Positions 47,391-58,319 of a stretch of DNA of 64,000 nt are shown here, piece by piece. Made by a program: the position numbers and the translations under genes. The stretch covers positions 67,836,472 through 67,900,471 of the forward strand of contig NC_060257.1 in assembly GCF_921293095.1 (NCBI RefSeq), written 5' to 3'. Origin of the DNA: Ischnura elegans (Eukaryota > Arthropoda > Insecta > Odonata > Coenagrionidae). A model generated the notes under the pieces. The model saw only the letters and a program-made list of their open reading frames with translations. It had not been told where the DNA came from and did not search any database. The first letter of the stretch is position 1; each line of letters opens with the position of its first letter.

Positions 47391-47988
47391 GAAAGTCTTG
47401 CCACAGGAACCAACTACTACAGCGCATACGATACTTCGAGCCGTCGTTAAAGCTGACCGCGTGTGATTGCCAGTTTTTCCTCCATCATTGGAGCGATCAC
47501 TTTAGCTGTCCCTCGAAAGGGATGGAAGAAAATGATGGTGTGATTCAGGTTTTAGCGATCATCATATTGACCAGCTATGCCTCGGTCATTGCCCTATGGC
47601 CCTATTTGACACTCTCTGGAGGTGGTTCCCTTTTAACCCCCCCTCCACCCACGCAAGGTCACAATGCAACCTCCCTCCTCCTCTCTTCGTCTCAACATTC
47701 ACCTCTTCCCTCCGACCGCAAACCCCTCCTCATGAAGCAACCCCACACCCCATGGGGGTCGCAATTCCAGGGGGAAATTTAATTTGGAGACGGGGTGTAA
47801 TGGGGTCTGTCTATTGTGTGGGTGTTTAACTGTAGCGGAGAATGCGACTGGCTGTCGTGACTAAGGCGAAGGTGGTATCCACTCTATTTCCCTTTGATAT
47901 GGGTTCGGATGAGCCGAGATTGGTGAAAATTGTTTCTGATGTGCCTCCTCCCATGCTTCCAAAATTCTTGGAATTCTGGTGTGGATGG
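47391..47988. other. GC-richer segment, no gene called
   Basis: Frames at 47522-47829 overlap in two phases. One is Pro/Ser-rich because of a C-rich tract (47640-47760). No domain or splice evidence. Confidence 0.4.
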
Positions 47989-48290
47989 GTTTTTCTGGAT
48001 TGATTGGCGCTAAGTTACTGTCCTGACTGTAGGAATCGTAATTTGTTGTATAAGGTATTGTATCACAAATAATGTACCATGAATGGGTTTTCCTGAAATT
48101 GCTTGGCTTAGCGCTAAGTTACTCCTGACTTTCTATGTCGTCACTTGTTGTAGAAGGCCTATAGCACCATAAAATAATGTACCATGTACCATGATTGTGT
48201 TTTCCTGAAATTTCTTGGCTTAGAGCTATGATGCACCTTTCTGTCTGCATAGTTACTTGTTCTAGAAGGCATATGCTACCTACGGAAAAT
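47989..48290 (+). repeat. Tandem repeat, about three units of 105-125 bp
   Basis: The word order GGGTTTT(T)C(C)TG(G)A, TTG(G)CTTAG(C/A)GCTA, ACTTGTT(G/C)TAGAAGGC, AATGTACCATG recurs at about 47989, 48087 and 48205. The first unit is the most diverged. Confidence 0.65.
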
Positions 48291-48337
48291 TCGATTTTGT
48301 TACAGGTTGATCATTTCTATTAGAAACATTTATAAGG

Positions 48338-48594
48338 GCCTATTTACATGGTACAATAACCCGTGCGAGTTAATTTTTAAATGTATGAACGCGTGAATGA
48401 ATGCTAAAATGTGCCGTATAACCACTCAAATTGTGCGAATGCCTGCATGCGTTGAAATGAATTGCGTGAATATAAAGTATAACCTGATTTAATTTGGCCC
48501 ATGCGATCAAAAATTTTTCGTTCCGGTCTAATGATATCATTCATGCCTTTAGAAATTAACTCGAACGAGTTAATGTACCGTGTAACCAGTCCTT
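48338..48594. mobile_element. MITE with GGGCCTATTTACATGG ends (family G1-like), copy 2
   Basis: The left end GGGCCTATTTACATGGTACA and right end (AGGACTGGTTACACGGTACA on the minus strand) are inverted relatives over about 38 bases, continuing to CTCG/CGAG and GTTAAT. The ends resemble those at 46554-46773 (TTTACACGG core) but belong to another subfamily. Confidence 0.7.
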
Positions 48595-48699
48595 GAAAGC
48601 GTAGGTACGATTTTTCATATTACAACCATATATGGTTGAATATACTATAGTAATAAGTAAGTATTGAATTGTTTGCGCAATTTTGAGTAAGTTCCGGCT

Positions 48700-49165
48700 G
48701 CCACGCCGTGAAATATTGTGCCTTCGCACAAGTTTCCAACGGCAAAATCGAAATAAATACCGAAATTTTCAGCTGATTTGTCAATCTGCTTAGATTTTAA
48801 TTCAAATTGTTTAAATTTATGATGAGAACGCTTTAGGAGAGTTTTGGGATAAGGTGAACAGCTTCAAATGAGTTAATGTGGAGGATATAACTGAACTAGT
48901 AAATTAATATGCAAAGATGAGTGAAACCTGCCGTGAATTAATGTGCCTTCACACAAGTCTCCATCGGTAAAAGCAAAATAAATGCAGTGAAATCGAACTA
49001 ATTTGTCTAGCTACATAGATTTTTATTCAGATTATTTAAATTTATTATGATAACGCTTTAGGTGAATGTTGGGATCAGGCGAATGGCATAAAATAAGTTA
49101 ATGTGTTAACTATAAGTTAACTAATAAAATGAAGTACAAAAATGAATGAAACCTGCCAGGCTTAC
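48700..49165 (+). repeat. Tandem duplication, two ~235-bp units
   Basis: Units start near 48695 and 48930. Shared words in order: TGTGCCTTC(G/A)CACAAGT, CAAAATAAAT-like, TTTGTC, AGATTTT(A)ATTCA, TTTAAATTTAT(T)ATGA, ACGCTTTAGG, GAGTTAATGTG-like, GAAACCTGCC. Noncoding. Confidence 0.7.
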
Positions 49166-49687
49166 CAGTTAGATCTCAAATTAAGTGTGCAAAAAATTAT
49201 GAAAGTCGATAATTGAGCGGAAGTACCGACTCAATCGGACTAGCTGTCAAAGGTTACACGTTAAGTAAATCAAGCCGTCCCGAAAGCTGCAGTCACAGAC
49301 AGTCTATTTAGCAGCCGCTTCTAACTAGCCGCTGGTAATATTATCAGCAAGCAGCCTAGTCTGATCCAGACCCCGAGACTGGTGATTGCCAGCGAGTTAA
49401 TGTTTACTAGCCTCTGTTAGAAGTGGAACACGTTTAACTTTTTAGCGCTGTCTTCCCTCCCCTGGCAGTCACGTGATCTCCTCGTAAGCGCCAACCTGCC
49501 AATGTAAACCCCTAGTAGCTCACAAGTGGCTGGTGAATTAAGACGTGTGTAGTTGGTTTTATGCAGAGTTATTTAGACTCATTTTACTGTATTTTCTTCT
49601 CCTTTTTGTAATAACAGTGAATATGGTTCTGTGGGCCAATTCTAGTTCCTTGAAACGTCTTGTTGATGCCCCCAAATCGTTTCCTCT
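49166..49687. other. No gene seen
   Basis: A frame at 49545-49769 follows a polypyrimidine-AG at about 49618 but runs into the piggyBac-like MITE, so it is probably not an exon. Confidence 0.45.
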
Positions 49688-49691
49688 TAAC

Positions 49692-49960
49692 ACATTGCGG
49701 ACGGATCACAAGATAACTCGGGTTTTCTACATGCTGCCTTTATATGCCACATGCAATGATATGTTGTAACGACATTGCTTGTAAAAATTATTTATTCATA
49801 TTATGACATAAGGGTTTATCTTAATACACTAAAAATTTGAAAGAGATATTGTAAAAAGTTATTCAGATGTAAACTAAATTAAAGTTGCATGCAAAAAAAC
49901 AGCCTGCCTTGATCCCGGCCACTGGGGTAAGTTCGAAAAACATATCCGGTCCTTAATGTG
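49692..49960. mobile_element. piggyBac-like MITE, copy 2 (TTAA target)
   Basis: TTAA at 49688-49691 and 49961-49964 bracket 269 bp. The ends are CACATTGCGGACGGAT and, inverted, CACATTAAGGACCGGAT. A different subfamily from 47013-47386, but the same target and the same kind of ends. Noncoding, AT-rich interior. Confidence 0.75.
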
Positions 49961-50306
49961 TTAATATCCAGAATCGAGCCCACCATCCCTCAACATACAT
50001 CTCAAAACGTCACGACTCATACCAATAGATGGCATGTTGCGCGCATACACACAATGTTTTCAAGAAAGCAACAGCAACTGTACAAGCGGGTATTTAAGTA
50101 AAATGTGAAACCTACAGACATGTTGAGTGATGGCGATATTTACCTGCGGCTGCTTAGTAGCGGTTGCTAAACAACTTAATGTGACCGCGGCTTCTCTCAG
50201 GACGTTGGTAGAGCAGCTGGGCGGGTGGTGTAATCCTCCGCCGCTGTACCGGGAAAGATACCGTTCAATAGGGGCCTATGATATGTGAGGGTAAATGGGC
50301 CCAAGG

Positions 50307-50340
50307 TATAAAAAGCGGTGTTGTCCCGAGAGCAGTGGGC
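50307..50340 (+). promoter_or_regulatory. Candidate TATA/initiator core promoter 2
   Basis: TATAAAAA at 50307-50314 within AGGTATAAAAAG, identical over 12 bases to the promoter at 43694. GCAGTG has its A at 50334, again 27 bases downstream. About 150 bases of GC-rich sequence precede it. Followed by an exon-like leader with a donor at 50455. Confidence 0.55.
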
Positions 50341-50454
50341 ATTTTTGTTTCGGTGAGGCTCTGTAACGTCGAGTGTTCGACGTTCAAAAGGCCGCTCCCA
50401 AGAAACGGACCCACGGCACCTTCTTGAAGACCACCGCTACCTCCGCAGGCAAGG
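50334..50454 (+). other. Candidate first exon (5' leader) with splice donor and hairpin
   Basis: A 121-base, GC-rich leader from the predicted start site to CAAG/GTAATA (GT at 50455-50456). It has no ATG before the donor. The frame without stops reads RVFDVQKAAPKKRTHGTF..., which would need an upstream or non-ATG start, so the exon is probably untranslated. It contains the perfect stem-loop AACGTCGA-GTGT-TCGACGTT (50365-50384). A TA-type MITE begins 30 bases into the putative intron. Alternatively this is the start of a retroelement transcript. Confidence 0.45.
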
Positions 50455-50483
50455 TAATAACATATCCAAAATCCTTGTCTATA

Positions 50484-51145
50484 TCAATGGCTAAGTTCTA
50501 ACAACACGTATCTCAAAAATAGCAACTTTTCAGGAAAGTAAAATAAACGATTAATTTTTTTCATTGTTCACTGAAATCAAAAACCAAACCTGTGTGATTG
50601 AGTGCGTGTCCTACGCGGACTATTTGTTCCTTGGACCAAATCCGTGAGGTGCGTGAGTGAGAGCGTGTTTTTCTTATTTTTATAATTTTGTCTATTCTTT
50701 TGGTTGAGTGGGTCACTGTCGTAAGCGAGAGCTTCACAAACCTGTGTGAGTGCGTGTGTCCTACGCGGACATTTGTTCCTTTGAGCAAATCCGCGATGTG
50801 CGTGAGTGAGCTGTGCGCTTGTTTAATCTCTTAGTGCTTTATCTTGTTTTCGTTTATTACTCCCCTTGTTAGCATGTAACTTCTCACCCCCCTCTGCCCA
50901 CCAAAGAGTACGGCCCTGGGGAATTAAGTTTATTTCAACTGTTTCACGGCCGTAGTTCGTTCAATCACTTACAAAAACCAAACATTAATACCACTGAAAA
51001 AGAAGCATACATTTGCAAACAGAGAGTTGTTTTTTGCTTAAATTTTATTTTTTTAAATATCATTACACTTTGTTTAATATCTGTCCTAAACCTGCCTCAA
51101 ACCGACCAAATTTTGAGATCCGTGTTGTTAGAACTTAGCCATCGA
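50484..51145 (+). mobile_element. MITE family T1, copy 2, interrupted by a nested insertion
   Basis: The ends match 38992-39249 (left TCAATGGCTAAGTTCTAAC, right inverse GTTAGAACTTAGCCATCGA). TA flanks it at 50482-50483 and 51146-51147. Removing 50590-50983 restores an element of about 268 bp that is collinear with copy 1. Confidence 0.85.
50590..50971. mobile_element. Nested 382-bp insertion with 12-bp target duplication
   Basis: CAAAAACCAAAC occurs at 50578-50589 and 50972-50983, at the exact point where copy 2 departs from copy 1 (AAAAACCAAAA there). The insert holds two ~72-bp direct units (50588-50662 and 50741-50810), each with CCTGTGTGA, GTGCGTGTCCTACGCGGAC or a close form, TTGTTCCTT and GTGCGTGAGTGAG. 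A 12-bp duplication suggests insertion by a LINE-type mechanism. No tRNA head or poly(A) tail is obvious. Confidence 0.75.
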
Positions 51146-51509
51146 TATACATTAAGTTTGTTGCATGTCAGTCTGTGTGAATGTTGGACTGTCACAGAAT
51201 CTGTATCTGCAGTTTGCGCAGTCACACTTTAGGGTCTATCTCAGTCGTACCAAGTTCTACAGGGATAGGGTTTGATGCGATTGACGCAAAATCTCTGCAC
51301 GCACATTGTAGTCTTGGTCCCAGCGCTGTAGCTAGACATTGCGTAAATTCGCGGGCAAAAAACGTGCTAAAATGGACCACAAACAGTCTGCCCACAAAAC
51401 GGGAGACAAACAGGGAGGTTGTAAATAGCTGGAGGTGCTGTTTCCGAGTTTTTGGCGTAGTCAAAGTTCCGCCATCTTGTTTTTAAGGTTTCCGCGGCGA
51501 TTAGATGCA

Positions 51510-51622
51510 CTATTACAATCCATTTTCGGGCGTACGTCTGCGTCTGTCTTTCCGTCCAGCTGGAGGAACGAAACGTCGAGTTTAAATATTAAGCACGCAG
51601 ACGTACACCCGAAAATGGATTT
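51510..51622. repeat. Inverted repeat with ~27-bp arms
   Basis: The left arm near 51515-51542 (CCATTTTCGGGCGTACGTCT) and right arm near 51594-51620 (AGACGTACACCCGAAAATGG) pair with one mismatch, leaving a ~55-base loop. The loop contains GGAACGAAACGTCGAG. Function unknown. Confidence 0.6.
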
Positions 51623-52310
51623 TTATAGTGCTTCCATCATCTTGGTTTGACACTTTTTTGACTTAGTCTCCGACTGATATTTTGAAGTGGCTAAGTTTTG
51701 TTCTAAAAATGAACTACATTTAGTGAAAAACACTACCATAATCATTAGTATTTCGCCGGTGATTGTCATCGGATCATTCGCGATACTTCTATTAATGTAT
51801 AAACTCTACGTCTGTTAGCCTTGTTTACTGTTGGGGATATCCTTGAAAATATAGTTTATTTCTGTAATTTTTAGATTTCCGTTGGCTATATTAAAATAAG
51901 ATACCAGTATAAGTGCAGGTAAAAGGGAAGTATACTCTCGCAAAATTTTATTTTCAGCTGAGCTGGTTGCAGAACGTAACCGTGGTGATTGATCATAATT
52001 ATTCCCTGGGAAAAGATTTTTGAGTGACAACTTCGCGAAGCCAACCTATGAAGTAAGAAATAAAAGGCTTATATAGTGCTTTCCATAAGTTATTTTAATG
52101 TATTAACGAATTATGATAAAAGTTTTCACCGAATAGCGAGCTTTTGCCCCTATGGGATTGTCAATGTTTTGGTCAAAGTGGGCGTGGCTTGTCCTACCCA
52201 AGCACCCCTATTCCGGCCACACTTCGCTCCACGCTCGAAACCAGTGGTGCCCCCAACAGATATTTACAACGTCCTTGGAGACAAACAGTGTGAGGACACA
52301 ATTAATTCCT
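51623..52310. other. No gene seen
   Basis: Overlapping frames at 52076-52376 run in two phases and extend into the LINE 3' end. No domain. Confidence 0.45.
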
Positions 52311-52922
52311 GTCTCCCCATTTTATTTATTTATTGAATCATTAAAAAACAGCCAAAATGGCCTTTACATTAAATAGAGAACTTAAAATCTGCAGCTTTAG
52401 CAAATATAAACTATAAAAAAATATTAAAGAAAAAAAAAAGATTCAGAAGATGGCTTTTCGAAGCTGCCTCTTCAATGATCTGATAGGCATTGAAAGATCC
52501 AGGGAAGGGTGAGTTGTCGAAATGGTATTGAATAAGGTAGGGGAAAAAGTAATCTCTGAGAGAGAGAGAGAGACGGAATTTAGGTTGGTGTAGTAGGTGG
52601 TTATTACGGAAGGAGCGGGTGGGAATGTAGAGTGAAAAGAAAGGCAGTATTGCTGATGATCGGAAGTTGCCTTTTAAGTCATTGTAAATGAAGGAAATAT
52701 CATGAAAATTCCTACGGGAGGATAGTGGGACCAATGATAGAGCAGACTTTACTTCAGAGCGAGAAGAATTACAGAGGTGAGGAACACGGTGTTGGACTAC
52801 TGAAATAAAGAAATTAACGAAATTCAAGAATTTTAAGGTTGGAGGGACAGGCAGTGGAGTAAATAACGGAGCAGTACTCGAGGGTTGGGAGAACGCAACT
52901 GGTGAAAATAGCTCTCAGTGCT
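52311..52922 (-). mobile_element. 5'-truncated CR1/Jockey-type LINE, 3' end of reverse transcriptase ORF plus 3' UTR
   Basis: On the minus strand the reading starts at about 52922 with EALRAIFTSCVLPTLEYCSVI (family: ALRxLFxSLVRPxLEYxSxVW) and NLKILEF. It shifts frame near 52820-52830 and continues with VPLSSRRNFHDISFIYNDL, then LPFFSLYIPTRSFRN, HLLHQPKFRLSL and FFPYLIQYHFDNSP, the standard C-terminal region after the RT domain in CR1/Jockey-group LINEs. The 3' UTR ends AATGATTCAATAAATAAATA on the minus strand. At least one frameshift and loss of all upstream domains make it inactive. No clear target duplication. Confidence 0.8.
52411..52827 (-). pseudogene. LINE ORF2 C-terminal segment (138 codons, open)
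   Basis: The longest open piece of the LINE above. LSSRRNFHDISFIYNDLKG is the diagnostic motif, and PTRSFRN follows about 17 residues later. It remains open through the family's normal end, with extra Phe-rich codons from the A-rich 3' UTR. A GA microsatellite (about 52557-52572) lies inside the coding part. The apparent ATG start is not the real one. Confidence 0.75.
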
Positions 52923-54130
52923 TCTCCTTTCCAAAGCTCTAGCAACAAGCAACTGGTGCAACACCATGACAGGCAACAGCGCCACAACGATAGGCGACAA
53001 GACAACGACCAGTAGCGCAGCATATGGTCAACCTGGCTGTGGAACAGGCAGATTGGCACTGCTAGTCTTCCCTTATCTCTTGAGTATGACTGCTCTCCTT
53101 AAGTCGGTCACAATTCGGGGGAGATACATTAACGACCGTTCTTTTATTTTAAATTAACTATATTTGTTTTTAAATTGATTTTTCTTCCTTAAACAAAAAC
53201 GCCACCGCTTTTCTCGTCCATGTAAGCACGTTTCAAAATTTCAATACGATCTTCTCTCTCTTGCGAATGTAGTTTCTCATGTAAACTCGTGTACCTCATT
53301 AATTTTATAAATATTATATTCAAGTGAATTTTACCTTTATATCTGTAGTGTTTTTTGAATAAGAATATCCTCTCTTACAGAGTATTCCGTAAAGATGTTT
53401 TGCGTTTTATATTTTGGTTATATTTTTTCTTATTCTCAAAGGCATTTTCTGAAATATTTTATGAGGTTCTCTGAGAAGAAATCTACTGCGCGCGACAGGA
53501 ATGATTGGGGCAAAATTAGCATTTTATTTCTCTAAATGAATACGGATATGATGAAAAGTTTATTCCATTCAGCGTTCAATGATATCAAAGAAAGAGATTG
53601 ATTGTATTTAGGGATTCTTTGTCAATACGTCCATGAAATGTGAAGCTTTGTGTGAAGCGTAGCGAGGAAAGCAGACAAATTTTGAATGGTTAGGTTTTAG
53701 AGGTGAACAATTTTCACTGCACGTGTGCAGGAAAAATTATTTGTGCAGGAAATGATTTTTGAAGGCATATCGAAGGAACGATGTTTAAATGGAAAATATT
53801 ACGTTCAAAAGAAGTATTCGTAACCGCAGATATGACATAGTCGGGACGCGAAGGAAGGTTGAAGCCCCAGAATCACGCGAGGAATCAATTTTCTGAGGGA
53901 TGTCAAGGGAGAAGAATAAAAAAAGAATGAACCAATTCGAGGTCACCGGCATACCGGTTTTATGAGAGAGGTCCCACGGGCTCCAGCTCCCGAAATGTTT
54001 TAACGTTTAAGCTAAATGATTTGAGCCCTTTTCTAACATTTAGAGCAGATAATTCCCATCAGTTTACTAGCGCTACTGCGCATTCTTTATTTTTTCACAT
54101 TTATTTTAAATTGAGTTTTATTTCTTTCTC
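52923..54130. other. No gene seen
   Basis: Immediately beyond the LINE truncation point is a 150-base Thr/Ser/Asn-coding stretch (CAAC/CGACA repeats, about 52940-53035). No domain. Confidence 0.45.
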
Positions 54131-56576
54131 TTTACCTATTTTTGATGTTGAGTCAGTGTCTTGCAGCATAGACCTTTAAGAATATTAATGCCAATTTTTG
54201 TCAACGCTGTTGATTTAAACACCTTCTTCAGGGTTATGAATGAATATGAGTACTTCATTTTGAAGGATAGTAGGCATAACAGGTTACTACGATGTTTTTT
54301 ACAATGGTAAAACAGAAAAGAAAAATAATTCAGCTGTAAATTAATCATAAAGAAGAGACTAGAAATTTGAAATACCTTTTTTGAAATGAATTGCAGTTGT
54401 TTATTGATGGTGAATAAGCTAATAAAGTTTGTATCTACGTTTAGATTACGATAATCATGGAGTGTCATTGTTTAAAATCACTTAACGTGACCTAGTATTC
54501 ATCTTGGCTCCCCCATCTCCAGATATACATATAACCTATACATGCTATTGTCGGCACATATTCGATTGCTGCTGATATTAATGAAGAGAAAAAGCTTAAA
54601 ACATGGAAATGAATACATATTTGAACGTCCATTGTCATGTCCTTTTCATTAGGATATTTAAACCGCGGGATAATGGACCAGAAGTCACCCATGGTTGGCC
54701 ATACAAGCTTGTTCACAATAAGACGATAGAACAAATAGGTTGACGCTGGTAAAGATTTAATTAACTATCAAATTTAGAACTAATTGAACCGAAGATGTAA
54801 TAAATATAATTATTCAGTGGAGATTCGTCCTAGCTTGATAGGTGTATGTTCTGATCGAATTTTGTCTCTTTTATGTTAATACTTTCAATATTTAATAGAC
54901 TTGATACCACTGCATGCTCACCTTATGCGAGGACCGGAATATGGAGAAAATTCTCAGCGCCTGACGGTGGAAAGAATTCCAAAACTTGGACGTGCTAGCC
55001 TTGAGGAAAATACTGATTGTCAATCACAAGGAAAAATACTGCATGTATCAAGCATTATAATGAAATAGTTATGTTGTCGGAAAAGATGACGTTCTCGGAG
55101 AGCAAAAGGAGCAATTATGTGGTAATAAAGGACAGGAAACTTTAGAAAGGAGACATACAGAGAAGGCAAAGGGTTTTGCTGTAGAGTAATTGGGGAGGAA
55201 TGTTAAAAACCTGTTTTAGAAGGATGAATGTTGTAGATGTGGATAGGAAAGGAAGAGAATTGGAACTATAAATAAAAAATATTTGTAAATTGAAAAGGGA
55301 AGCTCAATCTGAGGAGGGGAAGTAGGTGGGATTTTTCGTAAAACTCTTCACGCTTACTTAATCAGCAGAATACCTTAAAATATAATGCACTGTAGGATTA
55401 ACTTTTTTATGGGCATGCTTAAATCACCTCTTCGGTGTCATACCGCTGCCTATTTATCTTAATACTTCTATGCATTCATAAATATTGATGTAATCTGCTC
55501 CCAGTTTATATGTCATCATGCAGCAGTCATCTTTTCGCGATTGTGGCAGAAATCCCGTTGCCGTCGTGGTGCTGTAACGGGTATTCACATGAAGGTATTA
55601 CCTGTAAAATTGGGATAATTTTTCCCTCCCAACCTGGCATGCTATATTCATCTGATTATTGTACATTCGCAAGGGAAAAACTCAGCTTGTGACTCTGCTG
55701 ATGTTAAAGTAGATCAATTAAACTTCACAGTTCTGAGGAAAAACTGTTCTTGAGAAGAGATGCAGGCAAGGTGTGAAGATATCTCGTTGTCATTGAACTA
55801 CCTGAGATCAATACCAGCAGCTTTATCAGTTTATTAAACAAAAAGTTAGCATGATTATAATAAATTCAATGTGGAAATATTGTGAGGAGGTGACATTGAG
55901 GTGCACGAAATGACCACCAAAATCAAGATATGAATGGTTACAATTTTCATGTGATCTAGAATATATAGTGCCTCATGTAGAAGAATAGGCATTTTATTTC
56001 AATTTAGGAGTGTTTTTATTGCTTAATAACATTTATTTGAGCTGGAAAATCGAACATTTTTTACCAGACGTTAGTTTGCATTTTTCATCTTCAAATTTTG
56101 TGCGTAACTTGTTTCTTTGTTTATAAATGATATCACACTCGTGGAGGTTTAATGCACCTAAAAAAGAGTGTCATCGTCATATGTCATGGTAATATTTTTT
56201 TCGATGCAATGCGTCATGTAGTGAAACAGAACGATTGTCTTTGGAGACCGCGTGATTTTTTTGTGCAGAATTAAGCTCAATTTTAATTTTTTTCACGTAC
56301 TCCGTGCACATTGAAATTAAAATTCTAGAAACGGTGGCGGTTAATAGAAGTATTCATTTGGTACGAAGACTGCTAATTTCTTTTGCTTCGGTGCACATGT
56401 GCACATTTTTTGTTGCCTCCTGGTTCATTTGCTTGGAACGCACGGTGGTACTGGACCGACAATCTGCTCCGCGAGTTCATACAGCTGCTCCACAGTCTGA
56501 AAAAGAAAAAAAAATTACTTTTGCGTCTGCAGTGTATCAAAATTTGCAGCAGTCGAATTGAAACTTCTTTTTTCCT
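54131..56576. other. No gene seen
   Basis: AT-rich. Frames at 54136-54734 (minus), 55510-55692 and 56304-56610 (plus) show no family features or paired splice sites. Confidence 0.45.
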
Positions 56577-56577
56577 A

Positions 56578-56718
56578 ATATTTCAAACCCTGACGCGTGA
56601 TTGGCGGTGAAATATTCATGAATTGTCATGAGAAAAAATTACCCTGGACCGGGAATCGAACCACATATCTTAGGCTTTCCGGGCCAATGTGCAGACCACT
56701 ACGCTTTACAAGTTCCTT
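56578..56718 (-). repeat. tRNA-derived SINE family B, copy 3
   Basis: The minus strand reads GTAAAGCGTAGTGGTCTGC (A box), then GTGGTTCGATTCCCGGTCC (B box), then TTCTCATGACAATTCATG and a GGCGGT-type hairpin tail TATTTCACCGCCAATCACGC to about 56578. Matches 35500-35624. Confidence 0.7.
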
Positions 56719-56948
56719 AGTTCAAATCGCAATTGTACCGAAGCTCTAGGTATGAATATTTAATTAATTTTGTTCATGAATATTTCACCGCTGCTCGCGC
56801 GGCAGGATTTGAAATATTACACATACCGCTTTGCGCGGCTATAGCGCAGGTTTGAGGCTCTCAACCGGTTGTGGCTTCGCTATCCTTGATGGACCGCGAG
56901 GGTCCAACATTTAGTACCATAAGCCTCGACACAAATGCCATAGGAAAT

Positions 56949-57060
56949 AAGGAACTTGGATAGCATACTGGTCTGCGCAATGACCCGGAAAACCAAATAT
57001 CTGTGGTTCGATTCCCGGTCCAGGGAAATTTTTTCTCATGGAAATTCATGAAAATATTTT
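56949..57060 (+). repeat. tRNA-derived SINE family B, copy 4 (inverted partner)
   Basis: GGAACTTGGATAGCATACTGG, split here as A box GATAGCATACTGG and B box GTGGTTCGATTCCCGGTCC, then TTCTCATGGAAATTCATG. It is preceded by TTTAGTACCATAAGCCTCG, a module also found before the plus-strand copy at 35700-35725. A third tail fragment (GAATATTTCACCGCTG, 56778-56800) lies between the two heads. Confidence 0.7.
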
Positions 57061-58319
57061 TTCCTTTCGATATGCACTGATTCCAAGTTATGTGTAAAAG
57101 AGAATTCTCGTCATGATATATTAAACTGACGAGCAGGCAGCCTAATTTATATCTTGTCGAGACGGATAGGAGAAGTGACATGATAGAATAAATGTAAGTT
57201 TGACGAGAAAGGGAGGGAGGTCACTCGCTAAGCAAAAAAAGTGAATCATTAGCTCCACGGGAAAAAATCGCCATTAAAACAGCGCATAATTGTCAAAACT
57301 TCATAACGTATGTAAAAAGATATGGAAGACTAGCCAATGACATCAGTGTCAAAATTCACCTCGTACTGGCAACCGTTACACAGAAAATGTTGTTTTATTA
57401 AATATGCAGTAACAATTGTTCTCATTTTGGAAGACGTATGAAACTTAAGATAAATTTTTAAAGAGCGTTACTCAGTAAAATATATACATTTGGCTATAAA
57501 ATTGGTTAAGGTATTGGGGCGCGCTTAACGCCAATTTTTAAATTGAGATGTACTTAGAACTGCTTTAAAGTCGGTGCTTTTTTAGTTTATGCACTAATAT
57601 TTATATTTAACGAGTAGATTAAAATTTTAACCGCCATAATCAACGCACAATATAGCAAGAAAAGTAATGGCACCCATAGCATGAAAATAGGCGTTCGAAC
57701 AGGAGTCTCCACAGTGGGGGATCTATGGGATGATATAAGAAAGGCAGCTATGCATAGGTAAGGCCATGCATCAAAAAGTTACGTAAAGCAATTTTTTTCT
57801 GAGCACTTTAATGTACTAAGTTATCCCAGATAGTTGTGGCAGTGCTCAAATCGGATTTGCCATGGGGTGATTCAGTTACCTTTAATTTGTGGGTTAACTG
57901 GGGCCAGATGAGGCGTAAAAATAATATTAATTTTTAAAAATTGTAAACTTGGTAGAAATTTCATTTTAGCCACATGATGTACTAGTCCGATTGTTAGTAA
58001 ATCATTACCCGTTTTTTCTCAGCCATCCACGGGTATAATCTTTAAAAAAAAATTGAAAATGGTATTGTACTATGAGATTAAAAATCTGCGCCTCAGTAAG
58101 CCCTCACATTATTTTTAAACTGTAGGCCTATTTTACACGATTTTGTAGTGATAAAAGTACATATCAGTCCCTTTTTTATCAAAGAACCAGCCCAATTAGA
58201 ATTTCCAAAATCTCCGAACCCCCCATCGGCGGTGGCGGGGGGAATTCCTCTGCCGCCCTCTTTGCGCCTCCTTGGTTCAAACTATATCCACCACTGAGTA
58301 TTTATACTTCTTGTGCCAA
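57061..58319. other. No gene seen
   Basis: AT-rich. Near 58215-58300 a GC-rich patch (CCGAACCCCCCATCGGCGG) ends in ATATCCACCACTGAG, resembling a decayed TIR element end of the CAGTGGCGGA type. Confidence 0.45.

Noticed and set aside
47522..47829. Pro-rich coding exon
   Set aside because: Open in two phases because of a C-rich tract; no splice pair or domain.
49545..49769. Exon after a polypyrimidine-AG at about 49618
   Set aside because: The frame runs across the TTAA boundary into the piggyBac-like MITE and shows no family features.
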